Under the pieces are notes generated by a model that was not told the DNA's origin, ran no database searches, and saw nothing but the letters and a program-made list of their open reading frames with translations. The translations under genes and the position numbers were made by a program. A DNA stretch of 64,000 nucleotides from Nitrospira sp. (GTDB lineage: Bacteria > Nitrospirota > Nitrospiria > Nitrospirales > Nitrospiraceae). The stretch lies in assembly GCA_029194535.1 (NCBI GenBank), contig JARFXR010000002.1, positions 682,001 through 746,000 of the forward strand, given 5' to 3'. Shown here piece after piece: positions 34,555-43,345 of the stretch (position 1 is the stretch's first letter; each line of letters begins with the position of its first letter).

Positions 34555-35805
34555 CTACGCGTCGGGTTTCCTAAACAACAGACACGCGTTTACGCCTCCG
34601 AATCCAAAGGAATTCGACAGGGCGACCGTCACCGCCGCGGGCCTGGCCTTGTGGGGGATGTAGTCGAGATCGCACTCGGGATCGGGATTGTCCAGATTGA
34701 TGGTGGGAGGCAGCATCCCGTGATGCAGCGCCAGCACGCTGAATACCGCCTCGATGCCGCCGGCTGCGCCGAGCAGATGTCCTGTCATGGATTTCGTCGA
34801 GCTCACGGGAATCTGAAAAGCCCGCTCCCCGAAGACCTGCTTGATGGCCTTGGTTTCGATGGCATCCGCCATGGTCGACGTGCCGTGGGCGTTGATGTAG
34901 CCGACTTGGTCTTTCCGAATCCCGGCGTCCTTGAGGGCCAGTTCCATGCACCTGACGGCACCCTCCCCTCCTTCGGACGGCGCGGTGATGTGGTAGGCGT
35001 CGCTGTTCATGCCGTATCCGATAAGCTCGGCGTATACACGTGCACCGCGACGCCGCGCGTGCTCGATCTCTTCCAGAACCAGCACACCAGCCCCTTCTCC
35101 CAACACGAACCCGTCACGGTCTTTGTCGAACGGACGGCTCGCTTTGGTGGGCTCGGCATTGCGGAACGACAGCGCCTTGGATGCGGCAAATCCGGCCACG
35201 CCGAGCGTCGTAATCGCAGCCTCGGCCCCTCCCGCGATCATCGCATCGGCATCGCCTCGCTGGATCAATCTGAACGCGTCGCCGATGCAGTGATTGCCCG
35301 TCGCACAGGCGGTCACCGCGCAGGAATTCGGCCCCTTCGCCCCAAGTCGAATCGCCACCTGTCCCGAAGCCAAATTGATGATCGTCATGGGGATGAAAAA
35401 TGGGGAGACACGACCTGGCCCCTTGTCTTTGAGCACCGCATGGTAATGCTCGATCGAACCGAGGCCGCCGATGCCGGATCCGATGTACACGCCAACCTTG
35501 GTTGCTTCCTCCGGCGCGACTTTCAGCCCCGCGTCGTCCACCGCCAACTGCGCGGCGCCGACCGCGTAGTGGATGAACGCGTCCATCTTCTTGATTTCTT
35601 TCTTTTCGATGAACTGCGCTGGATCAAAGTCTTTGACTTCGCCTGCGATCTGAGCATCGTACCCGGCGGGATCGAACTTTGTAATGCGGCCGATTCCGGA
35701 TTGGCCGGCGCACAACGCCTTCCAGACCTTATCCACCCCGGTACCCAGCGGCGTCACCAATCCCAACCCGGTGACGACGATGCGCCTGATTGATCGGTCG
35801 ACCAT
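34555..35805 (-). CDS. fabF: 3-oxoacyl-[acyl-carrier-protein] synthase II
   Basis: 416 residues. Starts [20 protein letters not shown]; the catalytic Cys is in [13 protein letters not shown] (about 165), with histidines in [19 protein letters not shown] and [15 protein letters not shown]. It elongates acyl-ACP in fatty acid synthesis. acpP lies 15 bases upstream, so the enzyme and its carrier are co-expressed. Confidence 0.97.
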   Translation of the reverse strand: MVDRSIRRIVVTGLGLVTPLGTGVDKVWKALCAGQSGIGRITKFDPAGYDAQIAGEVKDFDPAQFIEKKEIKKMDAFIHYAVGAAQLAVDDAGLKVAPEEATKVGVYIGSGIGGLGSIEHYHAVLKDKGPGRVSPFFIPMTIINLASGQVAIRLGAKGPNSCAVTACATGNHCIGDAFRLIQRGDADAMIAGGAEAAITTLGVAGFAASKALSFRNAEPTKASRPFDKDRDGFVLGEGAGVLVLEEIEHARRRGARVYAELIGYGMNSDAYHITAPSEGGEGAVRCMELALKDAGIRKDQVGYINAHGTSTMADAIETKAIKQVFGERAFQIPVSSTKSMTGHLLGAAGGIEAVFSVLALHHGMLPPTINLDNPDPECDLDYIPHKARPAAVTVALSNSFGFGGVNACLLFRKPDA

Positions 35806-35819
35806 GCCTGCCCCGCCGC

Positions 35820-36053
35820 TTAGGCCTTTTCCTTGATATAGTCCAACGCCTTCCCGACGGTCAGAATCTTCTCCGCGTCTTCATCGGGGATCTCGATTCC
35901 AAATTCTTCCTCCAGCGCCATCACCAACTCGACCGTGTCGAGAGAGTCGGCTCCAAGATCCTCCACGAAGCTTGCCTCGCTCGTCACTTCGTCCTCTTCG
36001 ACTCCCAGTTGTTCGGCGATAATTTTCTTGACCCGTTCATCTACCGTTGCCAT
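35820..36053 (-). CDS. acpP: Acyl carrier protein
   Basis: 77 residues, acidic. The phosphopantetheine Ser is in [14 protein letters not shown] (about 34-47). It carries acyl chains for FabD, FabH, FabG and FabF encoded around it. AGGAGG is present but about 11 bases from the ATG. A TATAGT at 36076-36081 (minus strand) could be a -10 for extra expression; a matching -35 is not evident. Confidence 0.97.
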   Translation of the reverse strand: MATVDERVKKIIAEQLGVEEDEVTSEASFVEDLGADSLDTVELVMALEEEFGIEIPDEDAEKILTVGKALDYIKEKA

Positions 36054-36191
36054 GGATGTCCCACCCTCCTTCTAGACTATACTGTGAACTCACTTCCGTC
36101 GCCGGTCCAAAACCGCCGCGGCAATGCCCGGTCATTCACAACCACAACGACTCGACGCCCAGACGACGGCCTGGTCTCGTCCCGGCACGGA

Positions 36192-36938
36192 TTACGACAT
36201 CAACATCCCCCCGTTCACGTGCAACACATGCCCAGTAATATACGCCGCTTCCTCCGATACCAGAAACCGGACGGCTGCGGCAATGTCCTGCGGCGTCCCC
36301 AATCGTCCGAGAGGAATCTGTTTCTGCAGGGTTTCCTTGACCTCGGCCGACAATCCTTGGGTCATCGCCGTGTCAATGAACCCGGGCGCCACCGCATTGA
36401 CGGTGATGTTGCGGCTGGCATACTCACGGGCGACCGTCTTGCTGAATCCGATTACCGCCGCTTTCGACGCGGCATAATTGGCCTGGCCGACATTCCCCAT
36501 GGCACCGACGATGGAGGCAATATTGACGATGCGACCATAACGCTGTTTGGTCATCGGCTGCAAGACCGCCTTCGTGCAGTTGAACGTTCCAGTCAAATTC
36601 ACCCGGAGTACCAGATTCCAGTCTTCTTCTTTCATGCGCAGCAACAATCCGTCACGCGTGATTCCGGCGTTGTTGACCAGGATGTCGATCTTTCCCCACT
36701 CTTTGAGCACCTGATCGGCCATGGCCTTCGTGTCGTTGGCATCCGCGACATTCACTTTCACATTGAGCGCCTTCCGGCCCGCCTGCTCGATCGCTGCGAT
36801 CGCCTCCGTTGACCGGGCCGGATCGAGATCCGCTACCACGATATCCGCTCCCGCCTTCGCCAACGATTCCGCAATGGCTCGCCCGATTCCCTGGGCTCCA
36901 CCGGTTACGACCGCCACCCGACCTTCCAACGATGCCAT
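36192..36938 (-). CDS. fabG: 3-oxoacyl-[acyl-carrier-protein] reductase
   Basis: 248 residues from the ATG at 36938, supported by AAAGGAG; an upstream in-frame start would overlap fabD. It has the SDR cofactor motif VTGGAQGIGRAIAESL, NNAGITRDGLLLR and the catalytic SIVGAMGNVGQANYAASKAA (Tyr and Lys). It reduces 3-oxoacyl-ACP with NADPH. Confidence 0.96.
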   Translation of the reverse strand: MASLEGRVAVVTGGAQGIGRAIAESLAKAGADIVVADLDPARSTEAIAAIEQAGRKALNVKVNVADANDTKAMADQVLKEWGKIDILVNNAGITRDGLLLRMKEEDWNLVLRVNLTGTFNCTKAVLQPMTKQRYGRIVNIASIVGAMGNVGQANYAASKAAVIGFSKTVAREYASRNITVNAVAPGFIDTAMTQGLSAEVKETLQKQIPLGRLGTPQDIAAAVRFLVSEEAAYITGHVLHVNGGMLMS

Positions 36939-36994
36939 GCTGCTCCTTTCGTTTCGAGAGACAGAGGGGAACCCATCAGTCTGCCGATCCTCCG

Positions 36995-37930
36995 TCATCG
37001 CAGCGCCGTAACCGCAGCTTCCAACGACTTGGGATCATTGACGTTCATCGTCACCACATCCGGCACGATGCGCTTGACCAATCCGGTGAGCACGGTCCCG
37101 GGGCCGACTTCAACGAACGTCGTGACGCCCATTGCTGCCATCGCTCTGACCGAATTTTCCCACAGCACCGACGACGGGAGTTGCCGGACGAGGGATGGAG
37201 CGATCTCCGCCGCGCGTCTCAGCGGCTTGGCTTCCGCATTCGTAATCAATGGTATTTTCAAGTCCGACCAGGATACCGCGGCAAGATCCCTGGCCAGCCG
37301 ATCGGCGGCCGGTTGCATCAGAGGCGTGTGGACCGGCACACTGACGGGCAACGGGATGACCTTTTTACATCCCTTTGCCTTGGCGATTTCGATGGCGCGC
37401 TCCACTGCCGCTTTTGCGCCGGCGATCACGATTTGGCCGGGGGAATTAAAATTGGCGGCCTGAACCACACCCACCGAGGCGGCTTCACGGCAGACATCCT
37501 TCACGGCATCAGCGCTCAACCCCAACAGAGCGGCGACCGAGCCGGTGCCGGGCGCTACAGCTTCCGACATGTACCGGCCTCGTTTCTGAACAGTGCCGAC
37601 CGCGTCACGAAACGAAAGGCCTCCCGCCGCCACCAGCGCGGAATATTCCCCCAAGCTGTGGCCGGCCACGGCGACCGGTTTGACGGCCGTCGGTTCCAAG
37701 GCTCGAAACGCGGCGATGCTGCTGACCAGCAGCGCCGGCTGAGTATGCTCGGTCAGATTGAGCCGTTCGGCCGGCCCGTCGAAACACAGCGCCGCGACGT
37801 CGTACCCCAACACCGACGAAGCCTCTTCGTACACCTGTTTGAGCGCGGGATAGGCTTCGTACAGCGCCTTTCCCATCCCGACGGACTGGGATCCTTGGCC
37901 CGGGAAAATCAATCCAATTCCTGCAGTCAT
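36995..37930 (-). CDS. fabD: Malonyl-CoA:ACP transacylase
   Basis: 311 residues. It starts LIFPGQGSQSVGMGKALYE, has the nucleophile in VAGHSLGEYSALVAAGGL (Ser93 region), and ends with VTTFVEVGPGTVLTGLVKR. It loads malonate onto AcpP. The ribosome-binding site is weak and a promoter-like pair lies just upstream, so it may have an extra internal promoter inside the fab operon. Confidence 0.96.
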   Translation of the reverse strand: MTAGIGLIFPGQGSQSVGMGKALYEAYPALKQVYEEASSVLGYDVAALCFDGPAERLNLTEHTQPALLVSSIAAFRALEPTAVKPVAVAGHSLGEYSALVAAGGLSFRDAVGTVQKRGRYMSEAVAPGTGSVAALLGLSADAVKDVCREAASVGVVQAANFNSPGQIVIAGAKAAVERAIEIAKAKGCKKVIPLPVSVPVHTPLMQPAADRLARDLAAVSWSDLKIPLITNAEAKPLRRAAEIAPSLVRQLPSSVLWENSVRAMAAMGVTTFVEVGPGTVLTGLVKRIVPDVVTMNVNDPKSLEAAVTALR

Positions 37931-37941
37931 ATGAAAGCTAG

Positions 37942-37969
37942 ATATCTAAGAAATCCCTTGGAATGTCAA
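37942..37969 (-). promoter_or_regulatory. Possible internal promoter before fabD
   Basis: TTGACA (37964-37969), 16-base spacer, AGATAT (37942-37947) on the minus strand. The -10 overlaps a short palindrome (AGATATCT). The start codon is only about 12 bases after the -10, implying a very short or leaderless transcript. Confidence 0.35.
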
Positions 37970-38033
37970 CGGGAAAAGTTCCCCGAGTGCGCAGTCCTCA
38001 TCTCTCGGGACCGCTCCGGGCATGAACAGGGGA

Positions 38034-39008
38034 TTACCACCGAATGAGCGCTGAGGCCCAGGTCAGCCCCGCGCCGAAGGCGCCCAACATCACCAGCGAT
38101 CCGTCCTTGATACGGCCTTGCCGAAGCGCTTCGTCGAGGGCGATGGGGATCGACGCCGCCGATGTATTGCCATAGCGGTCCAGGTTCAACATGATCTTCT
38201 CGAGAGGAAGTCCCAGACGTTCCGCCACGGCATGCAGGATGCGGATGTTGGCTTGGTGGGGAACGTACAAATCGACGGCTTCGATGGTGAGCTTGTTCGC
38301 CGCCAGTGTCTCGCGAGCGATCTCTTCCAGCATGCGTACCGCGACCTTGAACGTCTCGTTGCCCTTCATCTTGACACAGTTCATTTTCTCCGCGACGACC
38401 TTCTCGGACAGCGGCAGCCGGGATCCGCCGGCTGGCACGGCGATCAACTCGTGCAACCCGCCGTCGGAGCGGAGATGCGTTGAAAGAATCCCGGCATCGC
38501 CCTGGACGCCGCTGACGACTGCGGCACCGGCTCCGTCGCCGAACAAGATACAGGTATTGCGGTCGGCCCAGTCGAGAATGGCGGACATGACCTCCGATCC
38601 GATCACCAAGACATGTCGCATACCGGTTCGGACATAGGCGTCGGCAACGGATAATGCATAGACGAATCCGCAACAGGCGGCGGAGAGGTCGCAGGCGGCC
38701 GCGCGCGTGGCCCCCAGGCGGTGCTGAACCAAACAGGCCGTGGCGGGAAGCGGATAGTCGCCAGTACAGGTGGCCAACAGAATGAGATCGAGATCCTCCG
38801 GACGAATGCCGGCCGCACGCAGGGCTTGCTCCGCCGCCTTGACCGCCAGATCCGAACAGGCTTCCCCCTCTACTGCCACGCGCCGTTCGCGAATGCCGGT
38901 GCGTTCAGTGATCCATTGATCCGAGGTGGCCACCAGGGCTTCGAGATCGAAGTTGGTCAATACCTTGGCCGGCGCGTACGAACCGGTGCCTGTAATGCGC
39001 GCTCTCAC
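38034..39008 (-). CDS. fabH: 3-oxoacyl-[acyl-carrier-protein] synthase III
   Basis: 324 residues from a GTG overlapping the plsX stop (GTGA). Catalytic Cys in DLSAACCGFVYALSVADAYV, His in DLYVPHQANIRIL and Asn in NLDRYGNTSAASIP. It starts fatty acid synthesis from acetyl-CoA, the direct product of the citrate lyase encoded in this window. Confidence 0.97.
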   Translation of the reverse strand: MRARITGTGSYAPAKVLTNFDLEALVATSDQWITERTGIRERRVAVEGEACSDLAVKAAEQALRAAGIRPEDLDLILLATCTGDYPLPATACLVQHRLGATRAAACDLSAACCGFVYALSVADAYVRTGMRHVLVIGSEVMSAILDWADRNTCILFGDGAGAAVVSGVQGDAGILSTHLRSDGGLHELIAVPAGGSRLPLSEKVVAEKMNCVKMKGNETFKVAVRMLEEIARETLAANKLTIEAVDLYVPHQANIRILHAVAERLGLPLEKIMLNLDRYGNTSAASIPIALDEALRQGRIKDGSLVMLGAFGAGLTWASALIRW

Positions 39009-40030
39009 GCCGACGGCTCCTCGGACAGTCGGCTCTGCGCCAGGCTCTCTTCGATGTCCCGCTGGATCAGCTCATCGACCCGGCTCTCGGCCAGCCCTTT
39101 TGCCCGTCGGATGGCGTTCTTGATCGCCTTAGCGGAAGACCGGCCATGACAAATCATCGTGATGCCGTTCACGCCCAGAAGCGGCGCACCGCCGAACTCG
39201 GCGTAGTCGATCCGGCGCTTCAGGTTTCGGAGCGGCGAGGCGATCAGCGGGTACGCGAGCCGCCCCAGCAAGGACCCGGAGATTTCCTTGAACAGCAGTT
39301 TCTTGATCGTGTCCGCCACGCCTTCGGAGATTTTGAGGGCGACGTTCCCGATAAATCCGTCGCAGACCACGACGTCCGCGTTTCCGCTGTAGACGTCCCG
39401 TCCTTCGACGTTACCGACGAAGTTCAGCGCGCTCCCTTTCAGCATCCTGAAGGCTTCCTTCGTGACCTCATTGCCCTTGCTGTCCTCCTCGCCGATGCTG
39501 AGGAGTCCGACCCGCGGATTCGGTTTGCGGAACAAGTGCTTACCGTATTCGTTGCCCATGATGGCAAATTGAGTCAAATGCTGGGCCGTGCAATCCACGT
39601 TGGCGCCAACGTCCAGCATGATCGCCTCTCCGGTCAGGGTCGGCAGGCTCGTGGCGATCGCCGGACGCTCGACCCCCTTGGTCAGGCCCAGCACAAAGAA
39701 CGAGGCCACCATACTGGCCCCGGTATTACCGGGGCTCACGACGGCGTCGGCTTCGCCGCTTTTCACCAATTCCGTCGCGATCCAGATCGAGGACTCGCGT
39801 TTCCTCCTGGCCACGGCGGCCGGCGACTCGTGCATTTCGACGACCTGGGGCGCGTGTTTGATGGAGAGACGGGCATCTGTGCAACCCAGACGTCGGCATT
39901 CCTCTGCCAGGACCTTTTCGTCGCCGACCAGGACGACATCCACGTTCAGATCCTGCGCGGCAGACAGCGCGCCCTCGATGCAGGGAGCGGGGCCATGATC
40001 GCCTCCCATCGCATCGAGCGCAATTTTCAT
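39005..40030 (-). CDS. plsX: Phosphate acyltransferase
   Basis: 341 residues from the ATG at 40030; the typical start MKIALDAMGGDHGPAP fixes it, though the ribosome-binding site is weak. Further motifs: VSPGNTGASMVASFFVLGL, MLDVGANVDCTAQHL and FIGNVALKISEGVADTI. It makes acyl-phosphate from acyl-ACP for phospholipid synthesis. It follows rpmF after a 272-base gap in which I see nothing recognisable. Confidence 0.96.
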   Translation of the reverse strand: MKIALDAMGGDHGPAPCIEGALSAAQDLNVDVVLVGDEKVLAEECRRLGCTDARLSIKHAPQVVEMHESPAAVARRKRESSIWIATELVKSGEADAVVSPGNTGASMVASFFVLGLTKGVERPAIATSLPTLTGEAIMLDVGANVDCTAQHLTQFAIMGNEYGKHLFRKPNPRVGLLSIGEEDSKGNEVTKEAFRMLKGSALNFVGNVEGRDVYSGNADVVVCDGFIGNVALKISEGVADTIKKLLFKEISGSLLGRLAYPLIASPLRNLKRRIDYAEFGGAPLLGVNGITMICHGRSSAKAIKNAIRRAKGLAESRVDELIQRDIEESLAQSRLSEEPSA

Positions 40031-40302
40031 TCGGGATGGTGTGGTCACTCGTGCTTGAAGATTCGTTTGAACTACCGCAACACACCGGCGGCTTGATCGT
40101 CGGCCTGGAAGCTTATAGCAGAAGTACCGGCGACACAACAGGGGACCTCAACGGGTCACTCTGCGTCTCATCCGGGCGGAAACCGCCTCGATCGTATGTC
40201 TTGCCGAAGCTTGGTCCCGGCGCGGGTCTGAACTCATCCGCTCACGCCGGCCGGCGGTTGGAGCGACATCACCGCGAAGTGCACGGCCGTGTCGCCATCC
40301 GC

Positions 40303-40488
40303 CTAGACCTCTTCGACTTGGATGACGGCCTTGCCTTTATACGTTCCGCAATTGAGGCAGGTGTAATGCGGCAGCTTGAGTTCGTGGCATTGAGGGCACA
40401 CGGACATGCCCGGAGGCGTGACCCGCAACTTCTGCGTGCGACGTTTGTCGCGTCGGGCTCGGGAATGCTTATGTTTCGGATTTGGCAT
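40303..40488 (-). CDS. rpmF: 50S ribosomal protein L32
   Basis: 61 residues. The start MPNPKHKHSRARRDKRRTQK is typical, and two CxxC pairs (CPQC, CLNC) form the zinc-binding L32 variant. GGAGG precedes the ATG. The yceD-rpmF-plsX-fab order is widespread in bacteria. Confidence 0.97.
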   Translation of the reverse strand: MPNPKHKHSRARRDKRRTQKLRVTPPGMSVCPQCHELKLPHYTCLNCGTYKGKAVIQVEEV

Positions 40489-40548
40489 CGTTCTTCCTCC
40501 AAACTGTCGACGCTCGATCGGCGGATGATTCGACCGGTCATCGCTCGA

Positions 40549-41145
40549 TTATTTCATGCTCCGGATGACCCTGAACGCCGTCGGTGCCGGCTCCATCGGA
40601 CACTGACAGGGCCCTTCATTCAAATCCTTGCCGCAACGCGGGCACAACCCGGCACAATCTTCGTGGCAGAGCGGCTGCATGGGCGCGGCGAGGATGACGT
40701 GCTCGCGCAGCATCGGAGCCAGTTCCACATGATCGCCCTGGTAAAAATATCGGTCGTCATCCTCGGCGTCTTCCTCGGAAGCGGGCTCACCCTTTCCAGG
40801 CACACTCTTGCCTTTACGGGCGTCGGCTGGCCGGGTCTGGCGTCCCCCTGCGCGAGAATCCTTCCTGGCTTCTTTGCCCTCTCGGGCGTACGCCGCATGA
40901 ACGGAAAACGCCAGGGCGTCGTCATATTCCCCTAAACAGCGGACGCACTGCCTGACCGCCGTGCCTTCCACGACTCCCGTGACGGCGATCATGTCGTCCG
41001 CCTTCATGAGATCCAGACTCACCGACAAGGGCCCACGGATCACGGCGTCGCGCTCCGTCAGTCCCAGCTCTTCGGAGGTCACTTCTCCGACCAACGAGAC
41101 CTTCTCGGCGGTGATTTCCGCGATCAGCGGTGTAAGCAGTCCCAT
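40549..41145 (-). CDS. yceD: YceD / DUF177-family 23S rRNA accumulation protein
   Basis: 198 residues from the ATG at 41145 (a TTG at 41169 is possible). The family core GTAVRQCVRCLGEYDDAL and the C-terminal LCHEDCAGLCPRCGKDLNEG are present. Between them lies an unusual charged linker of about 45 residues (ARKDSRAGGRQTRPADARKG and an acidic stretch). It supports 23S rRNA accumulation in E. coli and is typically joined to rpmF, as here. Confidence 0.88.
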   Translation of the reverse strand: MGLLTPLIAEITAEKVSLVGEVTSEELGLTERDAVIRGPLSVSLDLMKADDMIAVTGVVEGTAVRQCVRCLGEYDDALAFSVHAAYAREGKEARKDSRAGGRQTRPADARKGKSVPGKGEPASEEDAEDDDRYFYQGDHVELAPMLREHVILAAPMQPLCHEDCAGLCPRCGKDLNEGPCQCPMEPAPTAFRVIRSMK

Positions 41146-41182
41146 CGCCGCACCTGCCTGCAAGATCAATCGGACGACCGGA

Positions 41183-41458
41183 CTAGCGCTCTTCGGCGAA
41201 ACTGATCAACGCGATGTGACGGGCGCGTTTCACGGCCGTCGTCAATTCGCGCTGATGGCCCAGGCAGTTGCCGGAGATACGGCGCGGCACGATACGCCCG
41301 CGCTCGGTCAGGAAATTACGCAGCAGGCCGACATCTTTGAAATCGATCTGCCCTTTTTCCACGCAGAAGCGGCAGGGCCGCCGGCGCTGAAAAAACCGCC
41401 CGCCTCCTCCGCCCATCTCACCGCGCCCACCGCCGCTTCCACCCCGTTCTCGTTCCAT
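41183..41458 (-). CDS. rpsR: 30S ribosomal protein S18
   Basis: 91 residues. The S18 core [20 protein letters not shown] is clear. The N terminus is a Gly-rich extension ([19 protein letters not shown]) followed by RRRPCRFC with a CxxC. AAGGAG before the ATG. Third gene of rpsF-ssb-rpsR; the usual rplI (L9) does not follow. Confidence 0.96.
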   Translation of the reverse strand: MERERGGSGGGRGEMGGGGGRFFQRRRPCRFCVEKGQIDFKDVGLLRNFLTERGRIVPRRISGNCLGHQRELTTAVKRARHIALISFAEER

Positions 41459-41483
41459 CGCTGCTCTCCTTCACCATCACCGC

Positions 41484-41885
41484 CTATTGCGGTTCTTCGT
41501 ACTCGTACGCCGGTTCCTCATGATGGCCGGTGGCGTCGCTTCCGCCGCCCGTCTCACCGCGTTTGGGCATGAACGTCACGGTCTGCGCGACCACCTCGTG
41601 TTTGCTCCGCTTTTGCCCGTCTTCGGTTTCCCAGCGTCGATGCTGCAACCGGCCTTCCACGATGACGCCGTTTCCCTTGCTCAGATACTGTCCGCAGTGT
41701 TCGGCCTGTTTACCGAACACGACGATGTCCACGAAACACACCTCTTCTTTGAGATCCTCTCCCTGCTTATACCGCCGGCTGACCGCCAATCCCAACGTCG
41801 CCACCGGGGTTCCGTTCGGGGTATAACGCAGCTCCGGATTGCGTGTGAGGTTACCCAGGAGAATGACTTTGTTAAACCCGGCCAC
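41484..41885 (-). CDS. ssb: Single-stranded DNA-binding protein
   Basis: 133 residues from a GTG at 41885 with GAGGAG seven bases upstream; it overlaps the rpsF end by 14 bases. The OB-fold start FNKVILLGNLTRNPELRYTP and YLSKGNGVIVEGRLQHRRW are typical. The C terminus is short and acidic (EEPAYEYEEPQ) but lacks the usual DDDIPF-type tip that recruits partner proteins. It protects single-stranded DNA in replication and repair. Confidence 0.94.
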   Translation of the reverse strand: MAGFNKVILLGNLTRNPELRYTPNGTPVATLGLAVSRRYKQGEDLKEEVCFVDIVVFGKQAEHCGQYLSKGNGVIVEGRLQHRRWETEDGQKRSKHEVVAQTVTFMPKRGETGGGSDATGHHEEPAYEYEEPQ

Positions 41886-42219
41886 CGGCAAACTCCTCGG
41901 ACGGTGCCTCGGCAACTCGACGCGGCACCAGTTCTTTTTCGAGATGGACCGTCAGAAACTTGATGATGTTGTCCTCGAGCCGATAGGCGCGCTCCAGCTC
42001 GGCGACGGTATTGTTGGGCGCCTTGAAGTAGAAGTACACGTAGGTACCCTTCCGCTCCCGTCGGACTTCATAGGCAAGCTTTTTCCGGCCCCAATTTTCG
42101 GCCTTGATGAACTGTGCACCCGTCTTGTCGGCGACCGCTTTCATCTTCTCGATGAGCGCGCTGGTTTCCTCATCGGTCACGGACGGACGGATAATGAACA
42201 GAGACTCGTAGAGCTCCAT
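41872..42219 (-). CDS. rpsF: 30S ribosomal protein S6
   Basis: 115 residues from the ATG at 42219 with AGGAGG in front. MELYESLFIIRPSVTDEE and NWGRKKLAYEVRRERKGTYV are standard S6 motifs. It pairs with S18 in the 30S subunit. First gene of the long ribosome/fatty-acid block. Confidence 0.97.
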   Translation of the reverse strand: MELYESLFIIRPSVTDEETSALIEKMKAVADKTGAQFIKAENWGRKKLAYEVRRERKGTYVYFYFKAPNNTVAELERAYRLEDNIIKFLTVHLEKELVPRRVAEAPSEEFAGGRV

Positions 42220-42298
42220 GGGGATCCTCCTGGACAAGGCCCCGGATCACGTCCGGAGCGAGGTGTAGGTGCGCCTCTGTTCGGCGCAAAGGTCATGC
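42220..42298 (-). promoter_or_regulatory. rpsF leader with two hairpins (possible S6:S18 autoregulatory element)
   Basis: The transcribed leader carries TGCGCC/GGCGCA (42270-42275 with 42283-42288) and CCGGA/TCCGG (42242-42246 with 42252-42256). Many bacteria regulate rpsF through an S6:S18-binding RNA here; whether this leader matches that motif was not tested. Confidence 0.3.
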
Positions 42299-42328
42299 AC
42301 CCTAGCATAAGGTTGAAAATGCTGTCAA
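42299..42328 (-). promoter_or_regulatory. Promoter of the rpsF operon
   Basis: TTGACA (42323-42328), 18-base spacer, TAGGGT (42299-42304) on the minus strand, about 80 bases before rpsF. Confidence 0.6.
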
Positions 42329-42398
42329 ACCCTGAAGGCTTCTGCCGCGGCCTGATTCGAGCGTGGCCGAGTCCGGCAGCTGTTCGGGAGACATCCGG

Positions 42399-43031
42399 CT
42401 ACTGATTGGAGCTGTCTTGCGGCGCAGGCAGTTCCGACGGCGAGCGGTCTTCAGAGGCCGGAAATTCCACGAAAACGGCGCTGAGCAACCCGACAACGGC
42501 GGCGAGAGCAATCGCGGAGACCATGACCGTTATCGTGTAGCCGAGAGACCGTTCGGGTGGAGATTTCATGAGGATGGGCAACCCCAAATAGAAGAGATAG
42601 AGCGTGTAGCATCCCGCCAACAACCCCAAAATGCCCAACGTCGGCACGAGATGGAAGACTCCACCGACCCAGGAAGCCGTTGCACCATAGGCCGCCACTT
42701 TCAATGCTTGCATCCGATCGCTCTTGCCGCCGAAGGTCGGCGCCAGCGCATTGATGATCAGAGCCAACACATAGACGGCTGCCAATCCCAATCCGTAGCC
42801 GATCACTATCTGCGGGAGCAGAGTCGGAAGCGGTAGCTGCACGGTTCCAATGGAAGGAATCTCTACACCGATGATGGACATTCCGATCAGCATCGCGACC
42901 GGTCCGATTGCGGCAAGCGGTATGATGTATCCGGTATAGAGCGCCTGCGCGGAGATATGCTCCGGTTCGATCGTTGCCCATTCGACCTTGGGCTGAAGTA
43001 ACATGTTTTTTGCTCGCACGACGAGATCCAT
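42399..43031 (-). CDS. Yip1-domain integral membrane protein
   Basis: 210 residues. The start MDLVVRAKNMLLQPKVEWAT and four to five hydrophobic segments match the YIP1 family (PF04893-type) of membrane proteins of unknown role in bacteria. The C terminus is a short polar tail. No neighbour suggests a function; it is divergent from the imuB cassette and is probably a single gene. Confidence 0.75.
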   Translation of the reverse strand: MDLVVRAKNMLLQPKVEWATIEPEHISAQALYTGYIIPLAAIGPVAMLIGMSIIGVEIPSIGTVQLPLPTLLPQIVIGYGLGLAAVYVLALIINALAPTFGGKSDRMQALKVAAYGATASWVGGVFHLVPTLGILGLLAGCYTLYLFYLGLPILMKSPPERSLGYTITVMVSAIALAAVVGLLSAVFVEFPASEDRSPSELPAPQDSSNQ

Positions 43032-43286
43032 TGTATTTATTCGCGGAGGCTACCATGCACAAGCCGATATAGCAAAAATACGAGACCCGGTTCGAACGCC
43101 CTTCCGCTTGCAATTGCTCATTGCGCGTGAATCCATACAGCAGTCGTTGTTGCCCCGTCGTTTTTCCAGCCCTCGTGGATCGAAGGCCTGGTCTGCTTGC
43201 CGCTAAGAGACACACAGGGTTTGCGGCCGCTGCGATCCCACAGACGCCGAGCAATGCGTGTCGAACACCGACCTCTTTTCGCACGA

Positions 43287-43315
43287 TTGACATCGGACAC
43301 CTTCATTTGTAACCA
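43287..43315 (+). promoter_or_regulatory. Promoter of the imuB-dnaE2 cassette
   Basis: A perfect TTGACA (43287-43292), 17-base spacer, then TAACCA (43310-43315) as a weak -10 that lies within the palindrome at 43309-43323. The rest of the 43032-43345 stretch holds no gene that I can support. Confidence 0.55.
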
Positions 43316-43323
43316 TTGGTTAC
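43309..43323. promoter_or_regulatory. 15-base palindromic operator candidate before imuB
   Basis: GTAACCATTGGTTAC is a perfect inverted repeat with 7-base arms around one base. It covers the -10 region and probable start point, where a repressor would block transcription. Damage-induced cassettes of this kind are usually controlled by LexA, so a LexA-type site is a fair hypothesis; the sequence differs from the classic E. coli, Bacillus and alphaproteobacterial boxes. Confidence 0.55.
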
Positions 43324-43345
43324 GTTTCAAGCCATGATTCAGGTT

